DNA of 64,000 bases from contig KB722737.1 of the NCBI GenBank assembly GCA_000349905.1, positions 271,327-335,326 on the forward strand, given 5' to 3'. Every line of letters begins with the position of its first letter. Positions within the stretch are counted from its first letter, which is position 1. Under the pieces are notes generated by a model. The model made no database searches, was not told the origin of the DNA, and saw only the letters and a program-made list of their open reading frames with translations. Of this stretch, positions 1 to 10,678 are shown in pieces. Origin of the DNA: Volvariella volvacea V23 (taxonomy: Eukaryota > Basidiomycota > Agaricomycetes > Agaricales > Pluteaceae). The position numbers and the translations under genes are program-made.

Positions 1-538
1 GAAGAAGAGACGGGGAGTGTGTACAAGGACGCCAAGGATGCGACTAGAGCGGCAAACCCAGAAGCAGAGGATGCGAGACCAGCGGCAGTAGGGAAGTTGT
101 TATAAGAGGCGATGTGCACATGCCAGTCTGAAAGCTACGGTCGGAAGGTCGGCGGCATGAATGGACGAGAAGAACTAGGAGTCACCTTGGGCTCGTTGGT
201 ATCTTTTTCTTCAACTTCCTGCCTGCGCAACCTCTTCATTTCAGCTATGCAGGTCGCGGTCCTTCCTCCTGGTTTGATTTCCTCCTCTTTGCCATTTAAC
301 CAGAGCCTATCTTTTGAAAACGAGGGATCAGCACGAGAGGTTGTCGTCGACCGAAGGTGATCTTGATCTAAGGTAACCGATAAGGAAGAATTGGTGGGCA
401 AAATTAATTTCTCGTCCCGCTTGCCCCAATATCTGCGGGGTCGTAGCTCGGCACGTGGATGAAAGGATGGAAGGATGGATCTTACTTGATACAGGCAATG
501 TTGACGGGGGCCGAGGCTGTGGCTTGGTAGATAGACAT
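1..538 (-). CDS. ERG19: Diphosphomevalonate decarboxylase, N-terminal part (runs off left edge)
   Basis: This is the last enzyme of the mevalonate pathway. It converts mevalonate 5-diphosphate to isopentenyl diphosphate with ATP, feeding ergosterol synthesis. Three exons are visible: 486-538, 186-432 and 1-134, the last one open at the edge. The protein starts [20 protein letters not shown] and continues with [20 protein letters not shown], then [20 protein letters not shown], the glycine/serine-rich GHMP-kinase ATP loop typical of this enzyme. The intron borders (GTAAGA..CAG and GTGACT..TAG) keep the frame. About 144 residues of an expected ~400 are present. The start was chosen because it opens directly on the conserved first strand of the family. 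The gene is divergent from CCR4 with about 250 bp between. Family identity is firm; the rest of the gene lies outside the window. Confidence 0.93.
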
Positions 539-791
539 ATGTGAGAGCAAGGACGCGCACAGATGACGACAGGTAGTGGATTGGTTTTTATCCCCCCGCT
601 GTTGTCTGCGGCCGCTGGCTCGACGCGATGAGTTGCTGTCGGAGGGCTTAGATAATCTAATCTCATACACGTGTATATGTTCCCACGCGAGGCCCAGGAG
701 GCCTTTGTTGGTGGAGCACGGTGGAAACGACAACCACGTCTGAGAGTTCCGCAAGACCATCGCCTATACCAGCTCATTGCTGGCACATCCG

Positions 792-3170
792 ATGTTTTAT
801 CCTCAGCAATCTCCTGCTGTTGCACATAAACTCCCAACCCATCACGATCAATCCCCCTGGAGCCGTGCCCATCACCCAGTCCTTGCACCACCGGGAACTC
901 AACCAAACGTCGCACCTCCACCATCCCCCGGTTATACGCTCTATCCCAATGGGAATGTGAATCCGCTCCAGCATCATCCCCCGCACCATCCTCATCAGCT
1001 TTCCGCTCATCCTCCTTTGCAGCATCATCATCAAAACTCCCTTACACACTACTCGTCCCCACCAAATGGCCATACACATCCGCACGTCCTTGCGCAGGGA
1101 TCGCCTGCCAGTATATCAAATCCAGTCCTATCTCCTCACTGGCAGCAACAGCTCTTGAAATGTGAGGTCCGTCGCCGCTGTCTTCCGTCTTGCCGTTGCG
1201 GGATCCTATATACTCATTGCATTCACATAATAGATGATACGCTCGTCGCGTTCTCCCCATCACCGTGCACGCGCAAGTGCGATGGCCTCTCGAACCATTA
1301 CAAAATCTGCGATTCCTATTACAAATCCCAATTCCGTGAAACCTTCCCAGACAGAGAACACCACCCCAAGGGATTCCGATTCATCCCCTGCTACTCCAGA
1401 CCCTTCCGACTCCTCAGGATCAAACGGTGCCCCAGTCAACCACCCGTCTAGCACTGTTGCTCCGATAGCTGAAGCGCCTCGACCAACAGCCATCCGACCA
1501 CCTGAGAACACTTGGAACTCCCTGGACATGGGGGGTATAAACATAAAGATCATACCTTCAACCTCTGGTCTTTTTACCTTCACCTTTTTGATTAACTTGT
1601 ATCTCAATCATAACGCACTTACGTCCGTACCACCCGAAATATCCAAACTTCGACACCTTGAACTCCTGGACCTCTCAGGAAACAACTTGACGACTATCCC
1701 CCCGGAAATGGGCATGCTTACGCAACTAAAGGAATTGTACATATTTGATAACCATATCACGACGTTACCGATGGAACTTGGTAGTCTCCATCAACTCCAA
1801 ACTCTCGGTGTGGAAGGTAATCCCTTGGACCCCAATTTGAAGTCTCTGGTACAGAAAGACGGTACTCCAGCTCTGATTTCTTATCTTCGCGATACATGCC
1901 CCGTTCCCTCCCCGCCCCCCGCACGAGTTTGGAAGAACCTTGTGAGCCCAGCAGAACGTGAACTGTTGGCTGCGGATCCTACCGTTGAAACCTTCAGCGT
2001 TTTATGCTACAATATCCTTTGCGAAAAGTATGCCACAGAAAAGCTATACGGCTATACGCCTTCTTGGGCATTGTCTTGGGATTACCGCAAGGAATTGATT
2101 CTCTCCGAGGTCATGAATTATGATGCAGACTTCTTGTGCTTGCAGGAGGTGGATATAGCCCAGTACGAGGACTATTTCGTCAAGCATCTCGCCAACCAGG
2201 ATTACGACGGTGTCTACTGGCCCAAGTCGCGGTATAAAACGATGAACGACGCTGACCGCCGCCAGGTCGATGGATGTGCTATCTTCTTCAAAGCATCCAA
2301 GTATTACACTTTGCCTTGTCAAACTCGATATCATACTGATGTGAGATTTCAGGTATAAACTTATTGAGAAGCACCTCATCGAATTTAGCGCAGTCGCGAT
2401 GCAGCGCCAAGACTTTAAGAAGACGGACGATATGTTTAATCGCGTCCTTGGGAAGGACCACATCGCGGTAGTATGCTTAATGGAGGACAGCCAGACTGGA
2501 ACAAGGATTATTGTTGCCAATGCCCACATTCATTGGGATCCCGCATACAGTGATGTCAAACTTGTCCAAGTTGCGCTTCTCGTTGAAGAGATAGAGAAGA
2601 TAGCCAATAACTTTGCTAAGCTTCCCCCGCGTATACAATCAAGAGGCGAGGGGGAGTCGCCTCATCCACCTCCTCCCAAATACGCTGATGGATCCAAAAT
2701 CCCCCTAATCATCTGTGGAGACTTCAATTCCATACCATCATCCGGGGTTTATGAATTCCTATCCAGTGGCTCGCTTGCCGCAGACCACCCCGATTTCATG
2801 TCCCACGTGTACGGCAAATATACCTCTGAAGGCTTACGCCATCGTCTGGGCTTGAAGAGTGCATATGCAGCACCTGGCGCTGGGGAACTTCCATTAACGA
2901 ACTACACCCCAAGTTTCCAGGGAGTCATTGACTATTTATGGTATTCTACATCGAACCTCAGCGTCAACGCGGTTTTGGGTGAAGTGGACAAGACATACTT
3001 AGAGAAAGTTGTTGGTTTCCCAAATGCACACTTTCCATCAGAGTACGTGATTAACCACTTTTAATCGCTTTCTGCTTTAACAAACGGTATGAAGTCATGT
3101 TTGCATCATAGGAGAATTCCGTGTAAAACCACCCAAAGACTTTGCAAATCGTTCGTCCCAGCCATTTTGA
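792..3170 (+). CDS. CCR4: CCR4-type poly(A) deadenylase with leucine-rich repeats
   Basis: This is the catalytic deadenylase of the Ccr4-Not complex, which shortens mRNA poly(A) tails in the cytoplasm. Exons: 792-1166, 1234-2300, 2353-3042, 3095-3170, giving 735 residues. The first ~210 residues are rich in Pro, His, Gln and Ser. Next come leucine-rich repeats (about 220-320; NHNALTSVPPEISKLRHLEL) that bind the Caf1 nuclease, then the exonuclease/endonuclease/phosphatase fold from about 370. Catalytic residues are visible in LCLQEVD, NAHIHWDP, GDFNS and the final FPSDH, whose Asp codon is split by the last intron. An in-frame TTG lies 15 bases upstream of the chosen ATG and a stop further up, so 792 is the first usable ATG unless an upstream exon was missed. 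The final exon is only 25 codons and ends KDFANRSSQPF. Confidence 0.94.
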
Positions 3171-3687
3171 TGCGTCGCTATCGCTTGGGTATAATATGGT
3201 TTATATTTCGTAAATTTCTCTCGTTTTGTAGCCGTTATCCTTCTGCATTCTTCTGGCCGGGCTGTGTGCACACAGGCGATGCCCATTCTAGCCATAGTAT
3301 AGCATTCTTCATTTGCTGTTCATTGTGCATTCTACGGTGTTGATACATGAGCTTACTTATTCGATTTACCCACCTTGTTGTCCCATCTTCCATGTGCAAT
3401 GTCTCCGTGTCTCCTTCCCGTCCCAAACACTCTTCTTCCTTTTTCCACTGCTGCCTTGTGCTATCGTTCATGTCATCTCAATTTAGCATCTCTCGTCTTG
3501 TTTGTGTAGCATGTGTGCGTTGTATGGCCTCCATTCGAAGCAAATCCCTTCTATTGTAACTCACTGCGTCCAAGATATGCGATAACAAATGCTGAACATG
3601 CACATCGTTGGGAATTATTTGCGGAACGGCCCCGTGACTGCTGGATGACGTATGGGCGCCTCCTCCGCTCACTGACCACCACCTCCA
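3171..3687. other. Intergenic, CCR4 3' side to muskelin 5' side
   Basis: This 517-base gap holds the CCR4 3' untranslated region and the muskelin promoter. It is pyrimidine-rich around 3400-3450. I see no conserved reading frame, repeat or RNA gene. Confidence 0.5.
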
Positions 3688-6600
3688 ATGTCATCTCTCC
3701 AGCATCAGATCGATTCCGAACAGAGCGTGGTACTCCCATACACCATCGCTGCCTGTCCCGCGCACAGCGGTAAATACGTAGCCGAGAACATCCTCATCGA
3801 TAACCCCACAGACCAAGCAAGCAGATGGAGCGGTGCCCACCCAGGTAACGCCAAACAATGGATTCTCCTTCAATTGCAACCCCAAGCCATACTCAGTTGA
3901 GTGAACCACTTGCCTACTGGTCGCTGACTTGAACGTCATTGTTCATGATCATTCAAGAGAGCATTACATTTGGCAAGGTATGTCCTCATGAAGCGTCGTT
4001 ACATATTGATAGCAAGGCGATTGCAGTACTGGAAATGTATGCGCATTTGCCCAGTTACGTTTGGCCAATACTCACCGGGTTCTTAGCACACCCCTGTAAT
4101 ATGAAAGAGTTCAAGATCTTCGTCGGGAACTCGAGTGGGCATATGATGGAAGTTCTACATGCGGGTCTTAAGAACGATTCAATCCCCGAAACATTCCCCA
4201 TCAAGTATATCAATTCCGTTGGTGTCTGCTTTCCAACTCGCTACGTGAAGATCGTCCCACTTTCGTCAGTTATATGAGCCATTTAGCCGTACTCTATAAC
4301 TCACCAACCTCCTCAACTAGTGCCCACGGTCATAACTTTCATACATCGATTTGGTACGTTCGCCTGGGTGGTGTTAATAATGAAGGGCTGGTTGCCCAAG
4401 TGCGTTCCACCTATGATGAGGTAACGCTAACCCGCCATCCCTTTCTCAAATGGCTTACACTTCTATCAGCATCGTGAAACAGTCATCTTGCGGCAGGTCT
4501 TGAAGCATCTGCGGCAACGTCGGCTCTTCACGCCTTTCCAATCAATTTCGCTTCGCTCTGGCTTACAACTTGAGCACCCTCTCATTACACAGCTTTATGA
4601 TTGCATCGTGTTACGCGGGGAATGGGCGAAGGCGGAAGATATGCTGCAAAGAATAGCCGATAACGGTCTCTACGATGCTTATCTTCGCTCTCTTTCTCCC
4701 CACGCATCCTGGACGCGACTTGACGGTGGTGATGGAGATGCTCCCAGTCCCCGTGGCGGCCATGCTATGTGCCTAGACCCCATAAATGAAATCATATACC
4801 TATTCGGTGGATGGGATGGTCAGAAAAATTTAGACGACTTTTGGGCCTATGACGTCAAGGCAAACAGATGGAAGTTGCTCTGTCACAGTACATCTGCAAT
4901 TCAAAATGCTCCTGGCGCCAGGTCATGTCACAAGATGGCTTTTGACACCAAAACTGGGAGCATCTATGTCCTCGGTCGCCTTAGTGATGCCGATTCTGCC
5001 TTACTAGGTCAAGTTTCCCCAGAGCCAGCACGAACTAATGCTGTACCCCTCCAAAATGCCTTTTGCTCGGAATTTTATCGATATCATACTCGGGGTTTGG
5101 ATGAAGGTAAATGGGATTTCCTCTCATTCGACACGGCGGTGAGTGCGCTTCAGCAGTCGTCAGATGCCACTCTAACAATTCCGTGTGTTAAGGCCGTTGA
5201 TGGCCCCCGCTTAATCTTTGATCACCAAATGGTCATGGACTGCGAGGCGCAAATACTTTACGTGTTTGGCGGTCGAATTGTCGACGGAGAATGGGACTCA
5301 GTAAAATACTCAGGTTTATACAGCTATGACGTGCGGCTCAGTAAATGGAGATTACTGCAGTAAAGCTTCCCTTTTACAACAATGATCTTGTGACTGAACT
5401 TTGATAGGTCACTGGATAATCCTCCAGCGCATTGTGTGGCAGTACCTGGACGTTTCGGTTGGCTTTATTCCGTCTTTCGTCAGTAACCTAACCCAACACC
5501 AGCAATAGGTCACTCAATGGTATTCATACCATCGCCACGCACCTTGTTAATTTTCGGTGGCCAAAAGGATGAGACGTACTTGTCGGACATGTATGCTTAC
5601 GATCTCGAGACTAATACAACCACGGAACTCTTCTCGAATTTCTCTATGTCTGGTGGACCGGATCCTTGTTTTACTCAGCGGGCAGTTGTCGATCCTCAGC
5701 TTAAAGAAGTTTACCTGTTCGTCCTTGTCCTGCACCCCATGTCCGATTGCACGACTAACAGGCCTGCTGTTCCCTTTTTACCCTAGGTTCTATGGATTGA
5801 CTAGGAGTAGCGCTGTCACGCTAGCATCGGATGCACCTTGCTGGCTGTATCGTTATGACACACAGCCCGGAGAATGGACTCAGATTTTACCTGCAGTAAA
5901 TCAAGCTCAGGAAGAACCTCTCCCGAGGTATGCTCATCAGGTGGCCTATAGCTCTAAAACCGCAACGGTGTATCTGCACGGAGGCAACGCGGGATTAAGT
6001 TCAGATAATGACCATAGTTCCTCGGAAGAGTCCAATGCGCGGTCTAGTCTCAAGGAACAGCGCCTGGACGATTTCTGGCAGATGCGTCTCATGCGGTATG
6101 CGACCTTTGAGTGATCTATAGCCATGGCGTTCATTCGTCGAACCTAGTCCAGGTCCTGAAGACATTATTCGCAGATCAAAGTTCAAGATACGACAGCAAA
6201 GGTGGGAATTGGAGTTTATACAGGCTCACCACTATAACACGATATACGCAGGTTCAGAGAAATGTGCGAAGATAGTCCTCCCTTAAAGGCCTTAAACTAT
6301 CTGCAGACCGAGGTGGCAAGCGTTGTCGACCATAATGATCTCGGGGAAACGAATGCATTTCGATCGCTACTGGACCACTTATTAGAGGCTTCTCCTGATC
6401 TTTCTTCGGAAAATTGGTTGCAGGAGACACAGATGACAGAAGGCCAGATTGATACAGAGGAACGCTGGACGAATCAATTGTACGACAACGAAAGCGCTAA
6501 TGCCTCGACAACTACTCAGCTAGCACCTCGACGTAGTGTTAGTTTGCACGCCTTGATGTCAGTTGCGGATCCGCTTGAGCAAGGGATTGAAGGGAAGCAC

Positions 6601-6726
6601 GTATCAGCGGAGAGGTTTGAGCAGAGGAACGAGGTCTTCGAAAAGCTGCTGGAATTTGTTGCGAGAGACGCGAAACAACCCCTTGGTAATTTACTAGACA
6701 TGATTGCGGACGAGGTTGGGTCTTAG
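3688..6726 (+). CDS. Muskelin (discoidin-like, LisH/CTLH and kelch-repeat protein)
   Basis: Muskelin is a subunit of the CTLH/GID-type E3 ubiquitin ligase family, where its kelch propeller acts as a scaffold. Exons: 3688-3895, 3958-3977, 4027-4036, 4087-4264, 4321-4420, 4470-5359, 5408-5457, 5509-5716, 5787-6095, 6148-6201, 6252-6726; 833 residues. An N-terminal discoidin-like domain (residues ~1-170) has LPYTIAACPAHSGKYVAENI and FHTSIWYVRL. A LisH/CTLH helical stretch follows (~180-250; ILRQVLKHLRQRR). Kelch repeats run from about 260 (GGHAMCLDPINEIIYLFGGW, KMAFDTKTGSIYVLG, HQMVMDCEAQILYVFGGR, HSMVFIPSPRTLLIFGGQ). The tail is acidic and helical. Exon three is only 10 nt, needed to join FGK to SHPCNMKEFKIF. 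Muskelin is widespread in animals and basidiomycetes but absent from budding yeast (family knowledge). All exon phases add up. Confidence 0.92.
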
Positions 6727-6764
6727 TATTGTATTAAGGAACTGTTTTCTGTCAAACTACCCGT

Positions 6765-7364
6765 CTATTCGTCGAGGTTGATGGCGCGACCAAACTTGGC
6801 ATACAAAACGACCTTTAATTGCTTCATCTCGCGCTCACAATCCTCCACCACTGTGGAAAGCTCCAGTACCTGTTTCTCCAACGATTTCTGATCCTTTTCG
6901 AGCCGTTTCGTTGCTGCATTGTGCGAAAGATGTATAAATGTTTCTCCCACCCGGTATCTGTAACAATGTGAACAAGTGAAAAGTGTTAAACGGAGAAGAA
7001 TGAAATACAAGATGGGCTCCTGTTCATCAGCTAACTCGAGTTCTGTGGCAAGATCATCCAAGGCTTCCTTTTCTTGCTGTGCCTAGTGAGAAAGTCGATG
7101 AGGCGAGCAGGGGTTAAAGGCCAAACCTTGAGCTCCTCCAGCTTCTCTTCAACAGAACGTGCCCGGCTATTTAGCTTTGAAAAAGTATTGATACGCTGCT
7201 GATCCTCTGAAGAATTGTGCAGTTGATTGGCAGATGATGGAGAGGTGCTGATCGCGTACCCCAGGTAACTTCGGTGGCATCGCCAGCTTCATCGTCCCGA
7301 TCTAGCTTACGGTAAGATGAGGGCAACGCCAATGATCAAGACGCTTGGGCCGTACCATTCGCAT
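6765..7364 (-). CDS. GIM3: Prefoldin subunit 4
   Basis: This is a beta-type subunit of prefoldin, the hexameric co-chaperone that passes unfolded actin and tubulin to the TRiC/CCT chaperonin. Exons in transcript order: 7343-7364, 7260-7301, 7127-7206, 7009-7082, 6765-6957; 136 residues, normal for the family. It is a coiled coil, beta-hairpin, coiled coil: EVTWEDQQRINTFSKLNSR, then LADEQEPILYRVGETFIHLS, then LEKQVLELSTVVEDCEREM, ending with the family signature KVVLYAKFGRAINLDE. The first exon (M-R-M-V-R-P-K) is my least certain call: it needs a 41-nt intron with a GTCTTG donor, and no in-frame ATG precedes the conserved part otherwise. The gene is divergent from DPL1 with about 140 bp between the start codons. 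Confidence 0.88.
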
Positions 7365-7507
7365 TCTGGATCAATGGCAAGAGCCTGGAGAATCAGATAA
7401 ACAACAAACTCGCTCCAGCATACCCGGACCGGATGGAACGAAATATCACGTGTTTGGTCACCCACGTTGAAATCGTGGACCTCCCTCGAGTTGCAAGTAC
7501 CATCGCC

Positions 7508-9831
7508 ATGTCTGTAGTATCTGCTCGCCTCAACCAAGTCGTCAAGTCTCCCGTCCTCCTATTAACCTATGAACGCCTGAAAACAGCCCTGTTTTTCTAT
7601 GTCCTCTTCACTCAGTCCACCAAACTCAAGCGCCATGTGCGGGCACGGGGTCTGAGAGCATCACTCGGAGAGGTGTACCAATGGATAGCACAAGTGCGTC
7701 TATTCAATTGTCATCGGGACATTTCTGATTCTTCACTCAAGAATATCGTGCATCTACTCCTTCGGGTGCCTTCGACCTCCAAGAAGGTTGCTGCACAAAT
7801 GGCACAAGCCAAACTAGACATCGAGAATAAACTCGTGCCCAAAGGTGCTGACGTCGTTCGACACTTGACACTGCCAGACAAAGGTCAGTCCCTAGAGTGG
7901 ATCATTGCAGAGATGGGGAAAATGGACAATGAGATGGCGTCCAGCCACTGGCGGCATGGAAAGTTATCGGGCGCTGTGTATCGTACGTCTTTGCAGCACT
8001 TCGCACTGCCCACACCCTGATGTAGCCATGGTCAGATGGTGGGGATGACCTGGAACGAGTTATTATCGCTGCCTACCAGCGCTACTGTGTCTCCAACCCA
8101 TTGCACCCGGATGTATTTCCGGCCGTCCGCAAGATGGAAGCTGAAATCGTCGCCATGTGTTTGAGCCTATACAACAACCCCGATGGTGCTGGTGCTGTAA
8201 CTTCTGGAGGGACGGAGTCAATTATTATGGCCGTAAAAGCCTATCGTGACTGGGCACGCACAGCCAAAGGCATCACTGAGCCAGAAATGTAGGTGGGCAC
8301 ATGATCAATTACGGCTGATGCCTGACTCTTGAACTTGTGAGCCAGGGTCATTCCCGTTTCAGCACACGCCGCCTTCGATAAAGGTGCCTCGTATTTCAAT
8401 GTTAAGGTCCACACCATCCCAGTTGACCCCGTTACGCGCCGTGTGAATATTGATCATGTTGAGCGGGCTATGTACGTAGTTTGCGTGTAAAGGTGTAAAT
8501 CAACTCATCCAGATGCCGACTTCTCCAGCAACAAGAACACAATCCTGGTTTGTATCCTCCATTGACGACTTGGTGCGACTGACTTTCCTTAAGCTAGTCG
8601 GGAGCGCAATCAACTTTCCGGACGGTAACCAAGATGACATAGTGGCGCTGGGTGCACTAGCATCTGCTCATGGCGTTGGCCTCCACGTAGACTGTTGTCT
8701 TGGGAGTTTTATTCTTCCATACCTAGAAAAGGCAGGCCTGAGTGAAGGTGAAGATAGCCAATTTAAGCTGCTGCCCTTTGATTTCCGGGTTACTGGCGTG
8801 ACCAGCATCAGTTGTGATACACACAAAGTAAGAGACACTCATAGGTGACTTATTGAGTGCTAAAGTTGCGTGTTTGCTAGTATGGATTCGCACCGAAGGT
8901 ACTCGTAATTTTGATTCGCACACTAGCTTAGCTCTTCTGAACGCCTTGTCTCTAGGGATCATCAGTTATTATGTATCGGGACGCTGAACTACGCCGATAT
9001 CAGTATTATGTCAACCCAACCTGGACAGGTAATGAATCCCTTGTGTGAAATCTCATCCTACCCTTCTAAAGTGATCAATCATTCAGGCGGTGTTTATGCT
9101 AGTCCAAGCATTTCTGGCTCTCGGTTAGTTCTACCAGAAACTGCTCCATTAAGACTGAAGCCATACGCTTCGTAGGCCAGGCGCGATTATTGCCGGTACA
9201 TGGGCAGTTATGCATTACCTAGGCTCAGAGTAGGTTCCAATACTCAAGCCCTCCCCTATTGGCTAACAACACGGGCCCCAGCGGTTATCTTGAGTCGTGC
9301 AAAGACATTGTCCGGTCCGCGCGTGCCATTGCGAAAGGAATCAAATCCTCGATTCCCGAATTATATATCCTTGGTTCGCCGCCAGCATCGGTCGTTGCTT
9401 TCGCGTCCAAGCACCCCAAAGTGAATGTATTGGAAGTAGGGGATATTATGGCGCAGAGGGGATGGCACCTAAATGCATTGGCTGGACCCCCTGCCGTTCA
9501 CATTGCATGCACAGTGAGTGGACGACGGCAACCATCCATTGCGAACGCATACTCATACTGCTTCCGTCCACCTTTTGTAACAGCGGTTGACAGTGTCCAT
9601 GGTGGATGTTTTCCTCGCTGACTTGAAGGACGCGGTCAAAGAAGCAAAAGTTGCCCCATCTGGAAAAGGAACTATGGTTTCGCTGTATGGTAAGACAATG
9701 GCCCACTTAACCAGCCAGCTTAAGCCCTCATCTATTTTTTCCCTGCAGGTCTTGGTCGTTCGAGTGTGGTGGGACCCTCCATGGTGGGGGAGCTGGCAAC
9801 TGCCTTTTTAGATGCCTTATACAAAGCATAG
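7508..9831 (+). CDS. DPL1: Sphingosine-1-phosphate lyase
   Basis: This PLP enzyme of the endoplasmic reticulum splits sphingoid-base phosphates into phosphoethanolamine and a fatty aldehyde, the exit step of sphingolipid breakdown. Exons: 7508-7693, 7742-7982, 8036-8288, 8346-8471, 8529-8547, 8594-8827, 8881-8898, 8956-9028, 9087-9123, 9176-9229, 9282-9513, 9584-9689, 9749-9831; 553 residues. A hydrophobic anchor lies near residues 15-40, then [60 protein letters not shown] and the PLP-lysine segment SCDTHKYGFAPKGSS, whose Lys-Tyr junction is spliced. It ends DALYKA. Two exons are only 18-19 nt. An upstream in-frame ATG at 7433 exists; 7508 was preferred because it begins directly before the membrane anchor. 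Identity is clear. Confidence 0.95.
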
Positions 9832-10678
9832 TATGGTGACTGTTGTCACTGCGTTCGCAGTTCGGATAATATGCAGTCAAGTGACAATAGAGCGCAGCCA
9901 AGGGGCATTTAAGGCGAACGTGTGTGAGACGTCCACATGCATGGCTGTGGATGAGCATCAACGATCTGCAATGACCCTCTCGCTTGATGACGTGTTCGCT
10001 GTGGGAGCATCACCCACAGCCGGTAGAATGTGGGATTGCCTGGGCTGGGTGATTGTCAGGTCGGTCAGATCGACGTGAAGGATGCAAAGATGCAAGGAGC
10101 GAACAATAAAACGAAGGGTTGTCGGAAGAATTTAGGGTACGTTTGACAGAAGCTGAAGACGGGAAATGATTGAATGATATATATAGGCGCCTTGCGGTAG
10201 ATTGGATTGGAGCTAGAATGGTCGATCTCGATGGTGTTCGTGGCCGGGATTGAAATGCCGCGGCGAGGGATGTGGTATCGAGCACGCTGATTAAGCTGCA
10301 GCTGTACCTGTGCTGTCATAGCCCTTGTGGATTGGCGCGATAAGCCAGCAATTTTCCTGTTATCATTTGTCGAGGCGCAGCAAACATAGCTCCGCCTTCT
10401 GCAGCACAATAGGGTCTTCATCAGTGCCATGTCTGTCCATTATATTCACCCGCCTGTTATCAACCGCTCTAACGGTTGAACCTTGGGCCTCGAGCCTCCC
10501 ATGCCTTCTTATACCGAGCCCCTCCCTTCATCCCAGCTCTCCTAGCCCAGTCGCCAACTTGGCCCCCTGCTAGAGCATCCCTCAATTGGCTTTCACTACT
10601 CTCATTCCAGGTTGGTGCCTGTGCTATACCATACATGTCCATCCCTCACCACCCTTGTATTGCAGTGCGTGTGGCGAG
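9832..10678. other. Intergenic, DPL1 3' side to arrestin promoter
   Basis: This is about 850 bases without a convincing gene. There is an AT run (ATATATATA) near 10177-10187, too far from the next start to call a TATA box. The short open frames on both strands have no family features. Confidence 0.45.

Noticed and set aside
135..924. Overlapping minus-strand open frames of 92-198 codons
   Set aside because: Only the parts spliced as ERG19 match a family; the rest are intron read-through or promoter sequence.
10177..10187. ATATATATA run as a possible TATA box
   Set aside because: It is nearly 500 bases from the arrestin start codon and far from any other start; not supported.
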